A stretch of DNA of 64,000 nucleotides from Massilia oculi (GCF_003143515.1 NZ_CP029343.1:806001-870000); one strand, 5' to 3'; positions 51,838 through 60,707 are shown, numbered from the stretch's first letter. The notes: generated by a model not told the origin, from the letters alone. Program-made: numbers and translations.

Positions 51838-54669
51838 ATGCCGCGCCGACCGATCCGTTCACTAACACTCGCGGCGGCCCTCACCCTGGGGGGCGGCCTG
51901 GCCGCTTCCCTCGGCCTGTTCATGGGCGTCAGCCACCTCGAGTACGACAATATGGCGCTCGCATTCGCCCAGCGCGCCGACGAGCGGGTGGCGGCGGTGC
52001 GCCAGGGGATGGACGGGGCGATCGAGGTGCTGGCGGTGACCAACCAGCTGTTCTCGAACGGCGAGCCGGTCAGCCGCGAACGCTTCGCCGACTTCACCTC
52101 GCGCCTGCTGGAACGGCACCGCTTCATCCAGGCCTTCCATTACCACCGGGTGGTGCCGGCCCATGAACGCGCGGCGGTCGAGGCCGAACTGCAGCGCGTG
52201 CGGCCGGGCGCCGTCGTGACCGAGAAGACACCGAACGGTCTGGCGCCGGCGCCGGCGCGCGCCCGCTATCACGTGATCGAGTACGTCGAACCGATGCTTG
52301 GCAACGAAGGCGCGTTCGGCCTGGACCTGGGCCGCGATGCATCGCTCATGAGCGCGCTCGACGAAGCGAAGAACAGCGGCCAGCCCACCGCGACCAGCCT
52401 GTTCACGCTGGTGCGGACCGGCGCCACCGCCTTCGATCTGGTCATGCCGGTATTGGGCAAGCGCGGCGAGCTGCTCGGCAATACCGCGGCCGTCGTGCGG
52501 GGCAAGGAACTGGTGCACCAGTCGCTGCTCGAAGCCGGCCTGCTGGACCGGGCCGACATCTTCGTGTCGGTGTATGCCGGCGAACGGGCCGACCCGGCGG
52601 CGCTGCTGATGTCGACCGGCCCCACCGCGCCCCGTGCGCGCCCGGCGCTCATCGGCTGGCTGCGGCCGGACCATGGCGCCCGCGCTACCGTGCTGCAGGC
52701 GGGCGGACGCCCATGGCGGGTCGAGGTCGCCGCCGCGCCACGCCCCTTCCTGCCCGACCACATGGCCTCGGTGGCGCTGCTGGTGGGCGGCATCCTGGTG
52801 ACCCTGCTTGGCACCGCCTTCGTCCAGTCGGCGGGGATGCGTGCGCGCAAGGTGCAGCAACTGGTGCGCCAGCGCACGTCGGACCTGCGCCGCAGCAACC
52901 GCCGCCTGATCGAGGACATGGCCGCGCGCGAGCGCGCCGAAAAGGCGCTGCTGCAAAGCGAGCAGCGCTTCCGCCATCTGGTCGCGATGTCGTCCGACTG
53001 GTACTGGGAGCAGGACCAGGATTTCCGCTTCACGATGATCACCGGCGGCTTCACCGAAAAGTCGGGCGTCGCGGTCCAGGGCCTGCTCGGCAAGACGCGT
53101 TGGGAGTACGTGCCGGGCCTGCTCGACAACGAGAGCGGACGCGAGCACCTGGCCAAGATGCAGGCGCATGAGGCCTTCGCCAACCTCGAATACCAGGTGG
53201 TCGACGACCACGGCGACACCCGCTGGTTCTGCGTGAACGGCCAGCCCGTCTTCGACGACGAAGGCGTGTTGCAGGGTTACCGCGGCACCGGCAGCGACAT
53301 CACCGAACGCAAGCTGACCGAACAGCGCGTGCACCACGTGGCCCAGCACGACGTGCTGACCGGCCTGCCCAACCGCTCGCTGCTGCAGGACCGCCTGGGC
53401 CAGGCGATCGCCTACGCCAACCGCAGCGGCCGTCCGGTCTGGGTGATGCTGATCGATCTCGACCGCTTCAAGTTCGTCAACGACAGCATGGGCCACAAGG
53501 CCGGCGACGTGCTGCTGGTGACGGTGGCGGCGCGCCTGCGCTCGTCGCTGCGCGATGCCGACACCGTGGCGCGCCTGTCCGGCGACGAATTCGTGGCGAT
53601 CCTCAACGAGCACGCCGACGAGCTGCTCGATCCGGCCATCGTGCAGCGGGTGATGGATGCGGTGGCCCAGCCGGTCATGCTCGGCAACAAGGAGTTCTTC
53701 GTCACCTGCTCGATCGGCGTGGCGGTGTATCCAAGCGCAGGCACGTCGAGCGACAACCTGATCGAACATGCCGACATCGCCATGTACCGCGCCAAGAAGC
53801 TGGGCCGGAACAACTTCCAGTTCTATACCCCGGCGATGAACGAAGAGTCTCAGGAGCGGGTGCGCATCGAGAGCGCGCTGAGGAATGCCCTCGAACGCAA
53901 TGAATTCGTGCTGCACTACCAGCCACAGGTCGACCTCAAGAGCGGCCAGATCGTGGGCATGGAAGCGCTGATCCGCTGGAACCATCCGGAGCTGGGCATG
54001 GTGCCGCCGAGCCGCTTCGTCGGCGTGGCCGAGGAGACCGGCCTGATCGTCCAGATCGGGGCCTGGGTGATGCGCACCGCCTGCGCCCAGAACAAGTCCT
54101 GGCAGGACGCGGGCTTGCCGCGCCTGCGGGTGGCGGTGAACCTGTCGGCGCGCCAGTTCGGCGCGCCCGACCTGCTGGAAAGCCTGGAGTCGACGCTGAA
54201 CGATACCGGCCTGGACCCGGCCTGCCTGGAGATCGAGCTGACCGAAAGCCTGTTCATGAGCGACGTCACGCCGGCGGTGGAACTGCTGCACCGGATGAAG
54301 GCGCTTGGGGTGAACCTGTCCATCGACGACTTCGGCACCGGCTACTCGAGCTTCTCCTACCTGTCGCGCTTCCCGATCGACGTGCTCAAGATCGACCGCT
54401 CCTTCGTGGCCGACATCACGCACGACGCCAACGACGCCGCGATCGTGACCTCGATCATCGCGCTGGCCCACAACCTGAAGCTGGCGGTGATCGCCGAGGG
54501 CGTGGAAACGCCGGAACAGCTCGACTACCTGCGCAGCCACGGCTGCGACGAGATGCAGGGCTATTACTTCAGCAAGCCGCTGGCGGCCCCTGAATTCGAG
54601 CAGCTGCTGCGCCAGCGCCGTGCGCTGCCGGCGCCGGCGCTCGAACAGGAAGCGCCGCTGCCCGCCTGA
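51838..54669 (+). CDS. CHASE-PAS-GGDEF-EAL membrane c-di-GMP protein
   Basis: 943 residues. N-terminal membrane helix (8-30), periplasmic CHASE domain (about 75-230, with FIQAFHYHRVVPAHER), second helix (about 308-328), short coiled coil, then PAS (about 375-495). The GGDEF domain reads RLSGDEFVAIL (SGDEF, a common variant, activity uncertain). The EAL domain has MEALIRW, TESLFMSD, DDFGTGYSSFSYL and KIDRSFVADI and looks catalytic. Likely a membrane sensor whose ligand reaches the CHASE domain. AGGAAT precedes the ATG. Confidence 0.93.
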   Translation: MPRRPIRSLTLAAALTLGGGLAASLGLFMGVSHLEYDNMALAFAQRADERVAAVRQGMDGAIEVLAVTNQLFSNGEPVSRERFADFTSRLLERHRFIQAFHYHRVVPAHERAAVEAELQRVRPGAVVTEKTPNGLAPAPARARYHVIEYVEPMLGNEGAFGLDLGRDASLMSALDEAKNSGQPTATSLFTLVRTGATAFDLVMPVLGKRGELLGNTAAVVRGKELVHQSLLEAGLLDRADIFVSVYAGERADPAALLMSTGPTAPRARPALIGWLRPDHGARATVLQAGGRPWRVEVAAAPRPFLPDHMASVALLVGGILVTLLGTAFVQSAGMRARKVQQLVRQRTSDLRRSNRRLIEDMAARERAEKALLQSEQRFRHLVAMSSDWYWEQDQDFRFTMITGGFTEKSGVAVQGLLGKTRWEYVPGLLDNESGREHLAKMQAHEAFANLEYQVVDDHGDTRWFCVNGQPVFDDEGVLQGYRGTGSDITERKLTEQRVHHVAQHDVLTGLPNRSLLQDRLGQAIAYANRSGRPVWVMLIDLDRFKFVNDSMGHKAGDVLLVTVAARLRSSLRDADTVARLSGDEFVAILNEHADELLDPAIVQRVMDAVAQPVMLGNKEFFVTCSIGVAVYPSAGTSSDNLIEHADIAMYRAKKLGRNNFQFYTPAMNEESQERVRIESALRNALERNEFVLHYQPQVDLKSGQIVGMEALIRWNHPELGMVPPSRFVGVAEETGLIVQIGAWVMRTACAQNKSWQDAGLPRLRVAVNLSARQFGAPDLLESLESTLNDTGLDPACLEIELTESLFMSDVTPAVELLHRMKALGVNLSIDDFGTGYSSFSYLSRFPIDVLKIDRSFVADITHDANDAAIVTSIIALAHNLKLAVIAEGVETPEQLDYLRSHGCDEMQGYYFSKPLAAPEFEQLLRQRRALPAPALEQEAPLPA

Positions 54670-54807
54670 AACCGTCGCCGGGGCCACGTCGCGCCGACCC
54701 TATCCGGGAAGCATGAAAATTGCCTTCTCGAAAACATTTCCATAGCCATTTGCATATCGGCGGACGTCCAATACCCGTGCCAATTTTGCACTGACGGAGA
54801 ACGAACC

Positions 54808-55029
54808 ATGATGATCGACGAGACGCCTGACGCGGCAAGCGCGGCCGGCGTGCAGGCGGGCCACAGCCAGCGCGTGGACGGTCGCACCCGCGACCTGGTG
54901 AACCAGGCGATAGCCTCGATCCCGACGCTCGGCCTGGTACGCGCGGCGGAGTTCCTGGCCACGATGAACGTGCCGGCCGAGGTGGCGGTGCGGGCGCTGG
55001 TCTATCCGAAGCTGCGGCGCGCGAGCTAG
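54808..55029 (+). CDS. hypothetical protein, 73 residues
   Basis: Not recognised. Hydrophilic N-terminus, then VNQAIASIPTLGLVRAAEFLATMNVPAEVAVRALVYPKLRRAS, which looks like two short helices with conserved spacing. GGAGAACGAACC before the ATG is a good ribosome site. Flanked by the CHASE protein and a convergent small gene. Confidence 0.6.
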   Translation: MMIDETPDAASAAGVQAGHSQRVDGRTRDLVNQAIASIPTLGLVRAAEFLATMNVPAEVAVRALVYPKLRRAS

Positions 55030-55051
55030 GCGCCGGCGCCACCGCTGGAGA

Positions 55052-55423
55052 TCAGCGGCGTTCTTCCTGCTGGTCGATGTCGGCCAGCGATTCGCGTCCG
55101 CGCTCACTGAGCGCATGGCCACCCGCCTCGAGCGGCAGGATATGCGATTTGCGGCCCAAAAAGCGCAGCACGTCTTCGTCGACCGCCGCCATCGGGTCTT
55201 GCGCCAGCGCGCGCAGGCCCAGCACGCAGCGGCGCAGGAACAGCACTTCTTCGCCCTTTTCGGTGAGGGCCAGCCGCTTGTCGCGGCCGAGGGACATCAG
55301 CTTGATGCCGCACAGGCGCTTGGTGTTGCGCCCGACGCAGGCCGTGGCCAGGTTCTGCTTGCCACCACGGCGCACCAGTTCCAGCGCGTCGTACTCGTCC
55401 GTCGTCAGCTTTTCGTTTTTCAT
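55052..55423 (-). CDS. hypothetical protein with possible winged-helix fold, 123 residues
   Basis: Not recognised as a named family. LTTDEYDALELVRRG, then LGRDKRLALTEKGEEVLFLRR, has the strand pattern of a winged-helix (LTEKG wing), and the second half repeats the theme with LEAGGHALSERG. Two Cys residues occur in the middle. The ATG start is used; a TTG four codons upstream is the alternative. Could be a small transcription regulator. Confidence 0.6.
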   Translation of the reverse strand: MKNEKLTTDEYDALELVRRGGKQNLATACVGRNTKRLCGIKLMSLGRDKRLALTEKGEEVLFLRRCVLGLRALAQDPMAAVDEDVLRFLGRKSHILPLEAGGHALSERGRESLADIDQQEERR

Positions 55424-55482
55424 TACCGCATTCAATTAAGCAAAGGGCGCATGGTACGCGCCCCGGCCCGTCGCGGCAACCT

Positions 55483-55620
55483 TCAGCGCAGCGACCGCAG
55501 CGCGTACCAGCCGATCCCGGCCCCGGCAATCACCCCCAGCACCAGCGCCAGCCGGCCATGGGCGGATCCCAGCAGCGGGCGGCGGCCCAGGTAAATCTTG
55601 TTGTACAAGGTCGAACCCAT
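55483..55620 (-). CDS. 45-residue single-span membrane protein
   Basis: Short gene with a very strong ribosome site (AGGAGGAGACG directly before ATG). Sequence begins MGSTLYNKIYLGRRPLLG, then a membrane helix LALVLGVIAGAGIGWYALRSLR. The positive residues flanking the helix suggest a single-pass inner-membrane protein with the N-terminus in the cytoplasm. No family recognised. It is the best-supported of the very short genes in this window. Confidence 0.65.
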   Translation of the reverse strand: MGSTLYNKIYLGRRPLLGSAHGRLALVLGVIAGAGIGWYALRSLR

Positions 55621-55808
55621 CGTCTCCTCCTGCTTTTTATAGTTACAAGCTCATTATAGAAAGCGCACCGTTGCCGCTGTGTGACAGCGAGCACACCCGC
55701 GTTTCGGGCGACGAAAAAGCAACACCATAGGCGGCTTCCTGCCGCGCGCCGGGACTGCGGGCTGCCTGTTAGGATCGTACGACATTGACAACTTTAGCGG
55801 AGCACAGC
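55621..55808. other. 188-nt spacer between divergent small genes
   Basis: No gene seen. The region holds the ribosome site of the 45-residue gene on the minus strand and GGAG for the plus-strand gene at its right end. It is AT-richer around 55630-55660. Promoters for both genes must lie here, but no hexamer pair stands out. Confidence 0.4.
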
Positions 55809-56054
55809 ATGAACCACCCGACGCCCAGTATCGATCCCAAGAACAAGGGCCGCGTGATGTACGACGAAGCGGACATCGGGAGCGGCGAACGTTCTCCGGG
55901 ACAGCATGAAACCGATGAGATGATTCGCGGCATCCCATCCCTGCCCCCGTCGAACCGCCAGTCCGACGAGGACGCGCCGCATGGCGGCAAGGAAGGTAAT
56001 GAAGGCGGCGGCGGTGCGCCGGAAGGCAACCGCCAGGGGACGCCCGGCCTGTAA
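55809..56054 (+). CDS. hydrophilic, disordered hypothetical protein, 81 residues
   Basis: Not recognised. The sequence is rich in Gly, Glu, Asp, Pro and Asn (MYDEADIGSGERSPGQHETDEMIRG, then GGKEGNEGGGGAPEGNRQG), with no hydrophobic core, resembling small stress or hydrophilin-type proteins. GGAG lies 6-7 nt before the ATG. It is convergent with the Pro-rich small gene; the two stops are 15 nt apart. Confidence 0.6.
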   Translation: MNHPTPSIDPKNKGRVMYDEADIGSGERSPGQHETDEMIRGIPSLPPSNRQSDEDAPHGGKEGNEGGGGAPEGNRQGTPGL

Positions 56055-56069
56055 GCCGGGACGAAGCGC

Positions 56070-56276
56070 CTAACTGGCGCGGATCGGCGGTTCGGGCAGG
56101 CGGGGTTCCTCGACCGGGGCGTTGACCGGGTCGGGGACGTCGTCCGGTACCGGCGGCTGCGCTGGCGGTGGCGGCGGTTCTCCCGGAAATTCCGGATCGG
56201 GCGTGGAATGGAAGTGCTGGCCAACGCGGTCGCGTTGGCGCGCTTGCCTGGATTCGTACGACTGTCGTTCGCTCAT
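56070..56276 (-). CDS. proline-rich hypothetical protein, 68 residues
   Basis: Not recognised. Basic, Arg/Gln-rich first third (SERQSYESRQARQRDRV) followed by a Pro-rich stretch (PPPPPAQPPVPDDVPDP). Probably disordered. GAGAGG before the ATG is a fair ribosome site. Lies in the cluster of small orphan genes. Confidence 0.55.
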   Translation of the reverse strand: MSERQSYESRQARQRDRVGQHFHSTPDPEFPGEPPPPPAQPPVPDDVPDPVNAPVEEPRLPEPPIRAS

Positions 56277-56449
56277 ATGGGCCTCTCAGCTTGGACGCGC
56301 GCCGCGGCGATGCCGGCCGGCGCGCGATGACATGGAAGGCAACGCGGTTGCCTGTAGTGCATTCGTGCGCAGACTAGCACGGATGGAGCAGCCAGGTTTT
56401 TCGATTGGTCCACCACCAGTGCAATGTCCCGCAGCAAGAACATCTCGGC

Positions 56450-56455
56450 TATAGT
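56450..56455 (+). promoter_or_regulatory. candidate -10 box of the esterase-kelch operon
   Basis: TATAGT 30 nt before the esterase ATG; the matching -35 is weak. The remainder of the 209-nt gap from the Pro-rich gene shows nothing further. Confidence 0.35.
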
Positions 56456-56485
56456 GGCGTTTTATCCACTTCGGCAACACTTGCC

Positions 56486-57379
56486 ATGCGCCTGTCCAGC
56501 CTGCTTCCAGTCCTCCTGCTCGGCGCGCTCCTGAACGCCCACGCCGCCCCCATGAAACTCGACGACTACCTGGCCCTGAGCGGCCCCGCTCCGAGCGCCA
56601 AGCTCGCCTACGGCCCCGCTCCCTCGCAATACGCCGAACTGTTCGTGCCGCAGGGCGCCGGACCGTTCCCGGTGGCGGTGCTGGTGCATGGCGGCTGCTG
56701 GACCAGCAAGTTCGGCGGCATCACGCAGTTCCGCAACATGGCCGGCGCCCTGGCCGCGCGCGGCATCGCCGTCTGGAACGTCGAATACCGGCGTGTCGAC
56801 GAGGAAGGCGGCGGCTATCCCGGCATGTACCTCGACATGCACGCGGCGCTCGACCTGCTCGCCGCCAATGCCCCGGCGCACAAGCTGGACCTGGGGCGCA
56901 TCGTCGCGGTCGGCCATTCGGCCGGCGGCCAGCTGGTGCAGTGGATCGCGGGCCGGTCGCGCATCCCCGCCGGCAGCCCCCTCTACCACCCCGATGGCCT
57001 GAAGGTCGACCGCATCGTCAGCCTGGGCGGCCTGGCCGACCTGCGCCACGAGGCGGCGCTGATCAAGTCCAGCTGCGACCGCGACATCGCGCAACTGGCC
57101 GGCACGCCGAGCCCCGAACGGACGGACGTGCTGGCCGACACCAATGCCGCCGACCTGATGCCCAACGGCAGCCGCACCTGGCTCGTGACGGGCGCGCTCG
57201 ACACGATTTCTCCGCCGCGCGTGGCCCACGACTACGCGGCGCGGGCAACAGCGGCCGGAGACAAGGCCGAGGTCGTGATCTTGCCGGACGCCAGCCACTA
57301 CGACGAAGTGGCGGCGACCTCGCCCGCCTGGCCGCAAGTGCTGCGGGTGATCGAACAGGCGCTCGCCATCCAACGATGA
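56486..57379 (+). CDS. exported alpha/beta hydrolase
   Basis: 297 residues with signal peptide to about residue 21 (LPVLLLGALLNAHA). The oxyanion loop is VLVHGGCW, the nucleophile Ser is in VGHSAGGQLV, the acid is probably Asp in VTGALDTISPP and the His is in DASHYDE. The HGG loop and size fit the BD-FAE/carboxylesterase group. The substrate is unknown. The stop overlaps the kelch start as ATGA, so both periplasmic proteins are made together. Confidence 0.85.
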   Translation: MRLSSLLPVLLLGALLNAHAAPMKLDDYLALSGPAPSAKLAYGPAPSQYAELFVPQGAGPFPVAVLVHGGCWTSKFGGITQFRNMAGALAARGIAVWNVEYRRVDEEGGGYPGMYLDMHAALDLLAANAPAHKLDLGRIVAVGHSAGGQLVQWIAGRSRIPAGSPLYHPDGLKVDRIVSLGGLADLRHEAALIKSSCDRDIAQLAGTPSPERTDVLADTNAADLMPNGSRTWLVTGALDTISPPRVAHDYAARATAAGDKAEVVILPDASHYDEVAATSPAWPQVLRVIEQALAIQR

Positions 57380-58404
57380 TCCAGGGAGTCCCCATCTTGA
57401 AACCGATCGTGCCGGCACTGCTGGCGATGGGCATGCTCGCCGCTTCCCATGCCGTCCTGGCGCAGTCCTGGTCGCGCGTGGCCGACGCCTCGCTGGCGCG
57501 CCAGGAAATCTATCCGACTGTCCTGGACGACAAGATCTACGTGGCCGGCGGCATCCTGAGTGCGGCGCCGGGCTTGTCCGATCTCTTCGAAAGCTATGAC
57601 GCGCAAGCGAACCGCTGGATCAAGCTGGCGCCGCTGCCCGAAGCCCGCCACCACATCGCCCTGGCCGCGGCCGGCGGCAGGATCTACGGCATCGGCGGCT
57701 TCTCCGGCGCGATTCCGGACTGGCGCGCCCACGCCTCGGTGTTCGTCTACGATCCGAAAACCGACCGCTGGTCGAGCGGCCCGTCGCTGCCGCAAGCGCG
57801 GGCGGAAGGCGTGGTCGCAAGCGTGGAAGGCAAGATCTATTTCATCGGCGGCCGCATCCCGACCAGCCCGGAAGCAAGCCACATCAGCGAACACGCCGAC
57901 ACCAATCGGGCCGAGGCCCTGGACCCACGCACGGGCCTCTGGTCCCGCATCGCCGACGCCCCCAGCGCGCGCAATAGCGCGGCCGGCGCCGTGATCGACA
58001 ACAGGATCTACGTCGTGGGCGGGCGCCGGATGGTCGCGCAGGCCGACGGCAGGTCGCGGCCGGTCAATGTGGCGACCCTGGAGGTGTATGACCCGGCCAG
58101 CGACCGCTGGGAAACCCGCTCGCCCATGCCGCTGGCCCAGGGCGGCCTGGCGGCGGCCGCCCACGGTGGAAAACTGTATGTGTTCGGCGGCGAGCAGTTC
58201 GTCCCGCACGCCAAGGTGTTCGCCGAATCCTGGGTCTACGACCCGGCAAGCGACCGCTGGTCGGCACTGCCGGCCATGCCGACGCCGCGTCATGGCCACG
58301 GTGCGGCGGTGGTCGGCAACCGCGTCTATCTGATGGGTGGCGGAGAAAAGGTCGGGGTCGCGGCCAGCGCCGCGCACGAAGCGCTGGCGCTGCCGGCCGA
58401 CTGA
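57376..58404 (+). CDS. secreted kelch-repeat protein
   Basis: 342 residues: signal peptide, then five or six kelch blades of about 50 residues, each with the GG-pair and the distant Tyr/Trp (for example KIYVAGGIL, RIYGIGGFSG, KIYFIGGR, RIYVVGGRR, KLYVFGGE, RVYLMGGGE). It forms a beta-propeller in the periplasm or outside the cell; relatives include sialate mutarotase and galactose-oxidase-like proteins, but catalytic residues are not evident. The ATG overlaps the esterase stop; a TTG 21 nt on, after GGGAG, is an alternative and gives a tidier signal peptide. Confidence 0.83.
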   Translation: MIQGVPILKPIVPALLAMGMLAASHAVLAQSWSRVADASLARQEIYPTVLDDKIYVAGGILSAAPGLSDLFESYDAQANRWIKLAPLPEARHHIALAAAGGRIYGIGGFSGAIPDWRAHASVFVYDPKTDRWSSGPSLPQARAEGVVASVEGKIYFIGGRIPTSPEASHISEHADTNRAEALDPRTGLWSRIADAPSARNSAAGAVIDNRIYVVGGRRMVAQADGRSRPVNVATLEVYDPASDRWETRSPMPLAQGGLAAAAHGGKLYVFGGEQFVPHAKVFAESWVYDPASDRWSALPAMPTPRHGHGAAVVGNRVYLMGGGEKVGVAASAAHEALALPAD

Positions 58405-58414
58405 TCCGCGTTCG

Positions 58415-59521
58415 TCAGTAAAGCACCACCGAGCGGATCGATTCGCCGCTCTTCATCAGGTCGAAGCCTTCATTGATGCGTTCGAGCGGCATGCGGTGGG
58501 TGATCAGGTCGTCGATGTTCAACTTGCCCTCCATGTACCAGTCGACGATCTTCGGCACGTCGGTGCGGCCGCGGGCGCCGCCGAAGGCCGAGCCCTTCCA
58601 TTCGCGCCCGGTCACCAGCTGGAACGGGCGGGTGGAAATCTCCTGGCCGGCGGCGGCCACGCCGATGATGAAGGACTGGCCCCAGCCTTTGTGGGTGCAT
58701 TCGAGCGCCTGGCGCATCAGCGTGGTGTTGCCGACGCATTCGAAGCTGTAGTCGGCGCCGCCGTCGGTCAGCTGCACTATTTGGTCCACCACGTTGGCGA
58801 CCTCGTTCGGATTGATGAAATCGGTCATGCCGAACTTGCGCGCCATGGCTTCGCGGGCCGGATTGATGTCGACGCCGATGATCTTGTCGGCGCCGACCAT
58901 CTTCGCGGCCTGGATCACGTTCAGGCCGATGCCGCCAAGCCCGAACACGACCACATTGGCGCCGGCTTCCACCTTGGCCGAGAACAGCACCGCGCCGACG
59001 CCGGTGGTGACGCCGCAGCCGATGTAGCAGACCTTGTCGAACGGCGCGTCGCTGCGGATCTTCGCCAGCGCGATTTCGGGCACCACGATGTAGTTCGAGA
59101 AGGTCGACGTCCCCATGTAGTGAAACAGCGGCTTGCCGTCCAGCGAGAAGCGCGAGGTGGCGTCGGGCATCAGGCCGCGTCCCTGGGTGGAGCGGATCGC
59201 CTGGCACAGATTGGTCTTGCGCGACAGGCAGAACTTGCACTGGCGGCACTCCGGCGTGTACAGCGGAATGACGTGGTCGTCCTTCTTCAGGGTGGTCACG
59301 CCCGGGCCGACGTCGACCACGACGCCAGCGCCCTCGTGGCCCAGGATGGCCGGGAACAGGCCCTCGGGATCGGCGCCCGACAGCGTGTAGTAATCGGTGT
59401 GGCAGATGCCGGTGGCCTTCAGCTCGACCAGCACCTCGCCTTCGCGCGGGCCTTGCAGGTCCACTTCCTCGATCGTCAGCGGCTGGCCCGCCTGCCATGC
59501 GACGGCTGCTTTGGTTTTCAT
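58415..59521 (-). CDS. frmA: FrmA S-(hydroxymethyl)glutathione dehydrogenase
   Basis: Class III alcohol dehydrogenase for formaldehyde detoxification, 368 residues. Catalytic zinc site in GICHTDYYTLSG and GHEGAGVV; structural zinc cysteines in PECRQCKFCLSRKTNLC; NAD loop VFGLGGIGLNVIQ. The class-III features TQGRGLMPD and FGGARGRTDVP are present. AAGGATCACC precedes the ATG. No frmB esterase or frmR is adjacent; instead a GlxA-type regulator is divergent and may respond to the same stress. Confidence 0.95.
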   Translation of the reverse strand: MKTKAAVAWQAGQPLTIEEVDLQGPREGEVLVELKATGICHTDYYTLSGADPEGLFPAILGHEGAGVVVDVGPGVTTLKKDDHVIPLYTPECRQCKFCLSRKTNLCQAIRSTQGRGLMPDATSRFSLDGKPLFHYMGTSTFSNYIVVPEIALAKIRSDAPFDKVCYIGCGVTTGVGAVLFSAKVEAGANVVVFGLGGIGLNVIQAAKMVGADKIIGVDINPAREAMARKFGMTDFINPNEVANVVDQIVQLTDGGADYSFECVGNTTLMRQALECTHKGWGQSFIIGVAAAGQEISTRPFQLVTGREWKGSAFGGARGRTDVPKIVDWYMEGKLNIDDLITHRMPLERINEGFDLMKSGESIRSVVLY

Positions 59522-59670
59522 GGTGATCCTTGCTTGCGTTAATAAGATTGGATGTGATCTGCCCGCAGTATGCGCCCTCCGTCCCCCACCATGGATGGAG
59601 GGGCAAGAAATTGGCAGGAATTTGCTGCATGAAGACTGGATTTTGCCGGCCGCGGCGGCGACAATGGCGC

Positions 59671-60702
59671 ATGAGCAGCACGACCCCACCCGCCATCGAG
59701 GCCAGCACAGAACGCACCCGAACCGTCGACATCGTGGTTTACCCCGGCTTCAAGGCGATGGAGGCGATCGGGCCGATGTCGGTGTTCGAGTACGCCAACC
59801 TGCATCTCGCGCGGCATGGCCACCCGCCCGGCTACGACGTGCGCATCGCGGCAAGCCGCTCCGGTCCCGTGCGGTCGGACACCCTGATGTCGCTCGAGGC
59901 GACCAAGGTACTGAACACGCTGGCCCTGCCCGACAGCGCGATCGTGGTCGGCGCGCGCCACATCGATGCCGCGCTGGCGGACGGCGCCGCGATCGTCGAC
60001 TGGGTGGCGGCGGCCTGCCCCCGCATCGAACGCCTGGCGTCGCTGTGCTCGGGCGCCTTCTTCCTCGCCGCCGCCGGGGTGCTCGACGGCAAGCGCGCCA
60101 CCACCCACTGGAGCGTGGCCGATCGCCTGCAGGCCGACTATCCCGCCATCGCGGTCGAGGCCGATGCGATCTTCATCCGCGACGGCAAGCTGTGGACCTC
60201 GGCCGGCGTCACCGCCGGCATGGACCTGGCGCTGGCCCTGGTCGAGGAAGATTTCGGCCGCGACCTGGCACTCGAGGTGGCCACCGAGATGGTGGTCTAC
60301 CTGAAACGCCCCGGCGGCCAGTCGCAGTTCAGTTCCTACCTCAAGAGCGAACGCACTGCGCGGCCGAACATCCGCGAACTGCAGAACTGGATCCTGGACA
60401 ACCTGCACCAACGCTTTACGACGGCGCAACTGGCCGCCCGGGCGATGATGAGCGAGCGCCACTTCGCCCGGGTGTTCCAGCAAGAGGTCGGCCTGAGCGC
60501 CCAGGAGTTCATCGAGGCCAGCCGCTTCGAGCGGGCCACCCACCTGCTGGCCGACATTGCGCTGCCAGTCAAGACCGTGGCGGCGCGCGCCTGCTTCAGC
60601 GACGAGGCGCATATGCGGCGGGTGTTCATGAAGAAACTCGGCATCGCACCGAAAGTATATCGCGAGCGTTTCGCCACAACCGGCCTGGACGGCGTAGCCT
60701 GA
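59671..60702 (+). CDS. GlxA-family regulator (DJ-1/PfpI domain plus AraC HTH)
   Basis: 343 residues. The N-terminal DJ-1/PfpI domain (about 20-200) has the nucleophile-elbow Cys in LASLCSGAFFLAAAGVLDGKRATTHW. The C-terminal AraC domain (about 235-335) has NIRELQNWILDNLHQRFTTAQLAARAMMSERHFARVFQQEVG and the second HTH TVAARACFSDEAHMRRVFMKKLG. Divergent from frmA, with GACAAT only 5 nt before its ATG. An AAATT-N6-AATTT dyad in the gap near 59609-59624 is a possible operator. The ligand is unknown. Confidence 0.9.
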   Translation: MSSTTPPAIEASTERTRTVDIVVYPGFKAMEAIGPMSVFEYANLHLARHGHPPGYDVRIAASRSGPVRSDTLMSLEATKVLNTLALPDSAIVVGARHIDAALADGAAIVDWVAAACPRIERLASLCSGAFFLAAAGVLDGKRATTHWSVADRLQADYPAIAVEADAIFIRDGKLWTSAGVTAGMDLALALVEEDFGRDLALEVATEMVVYLKRPGGQSQFSSYLKSERTARPNIRELQNWILDNLHQRFTTAQLAARAMMSERHFARVFQQEVGLSAQEFIEASRFERATHLLADIALPVKTVAARACFSDEAHMRRVFMKKLGIAPKVYRERFATTGLDGVA

Positions 60703-60707
60703 CGGGC

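Noticed and set aside
53577..53591. SGDEF in the CHASE protein as an inactive cyclase
   Set aside because: SGDEF is a frequent variant in GGDEF-EAL proteins and is not evidence of inactivity by itself.
51862..54687. 941-codon open frame opposite the CHASE/GGDEF/EAL gene
   Set aside because: Shadow frame; composition is typical of antisense GC-rich coding DNA and the sense strand has every expected domain motif.
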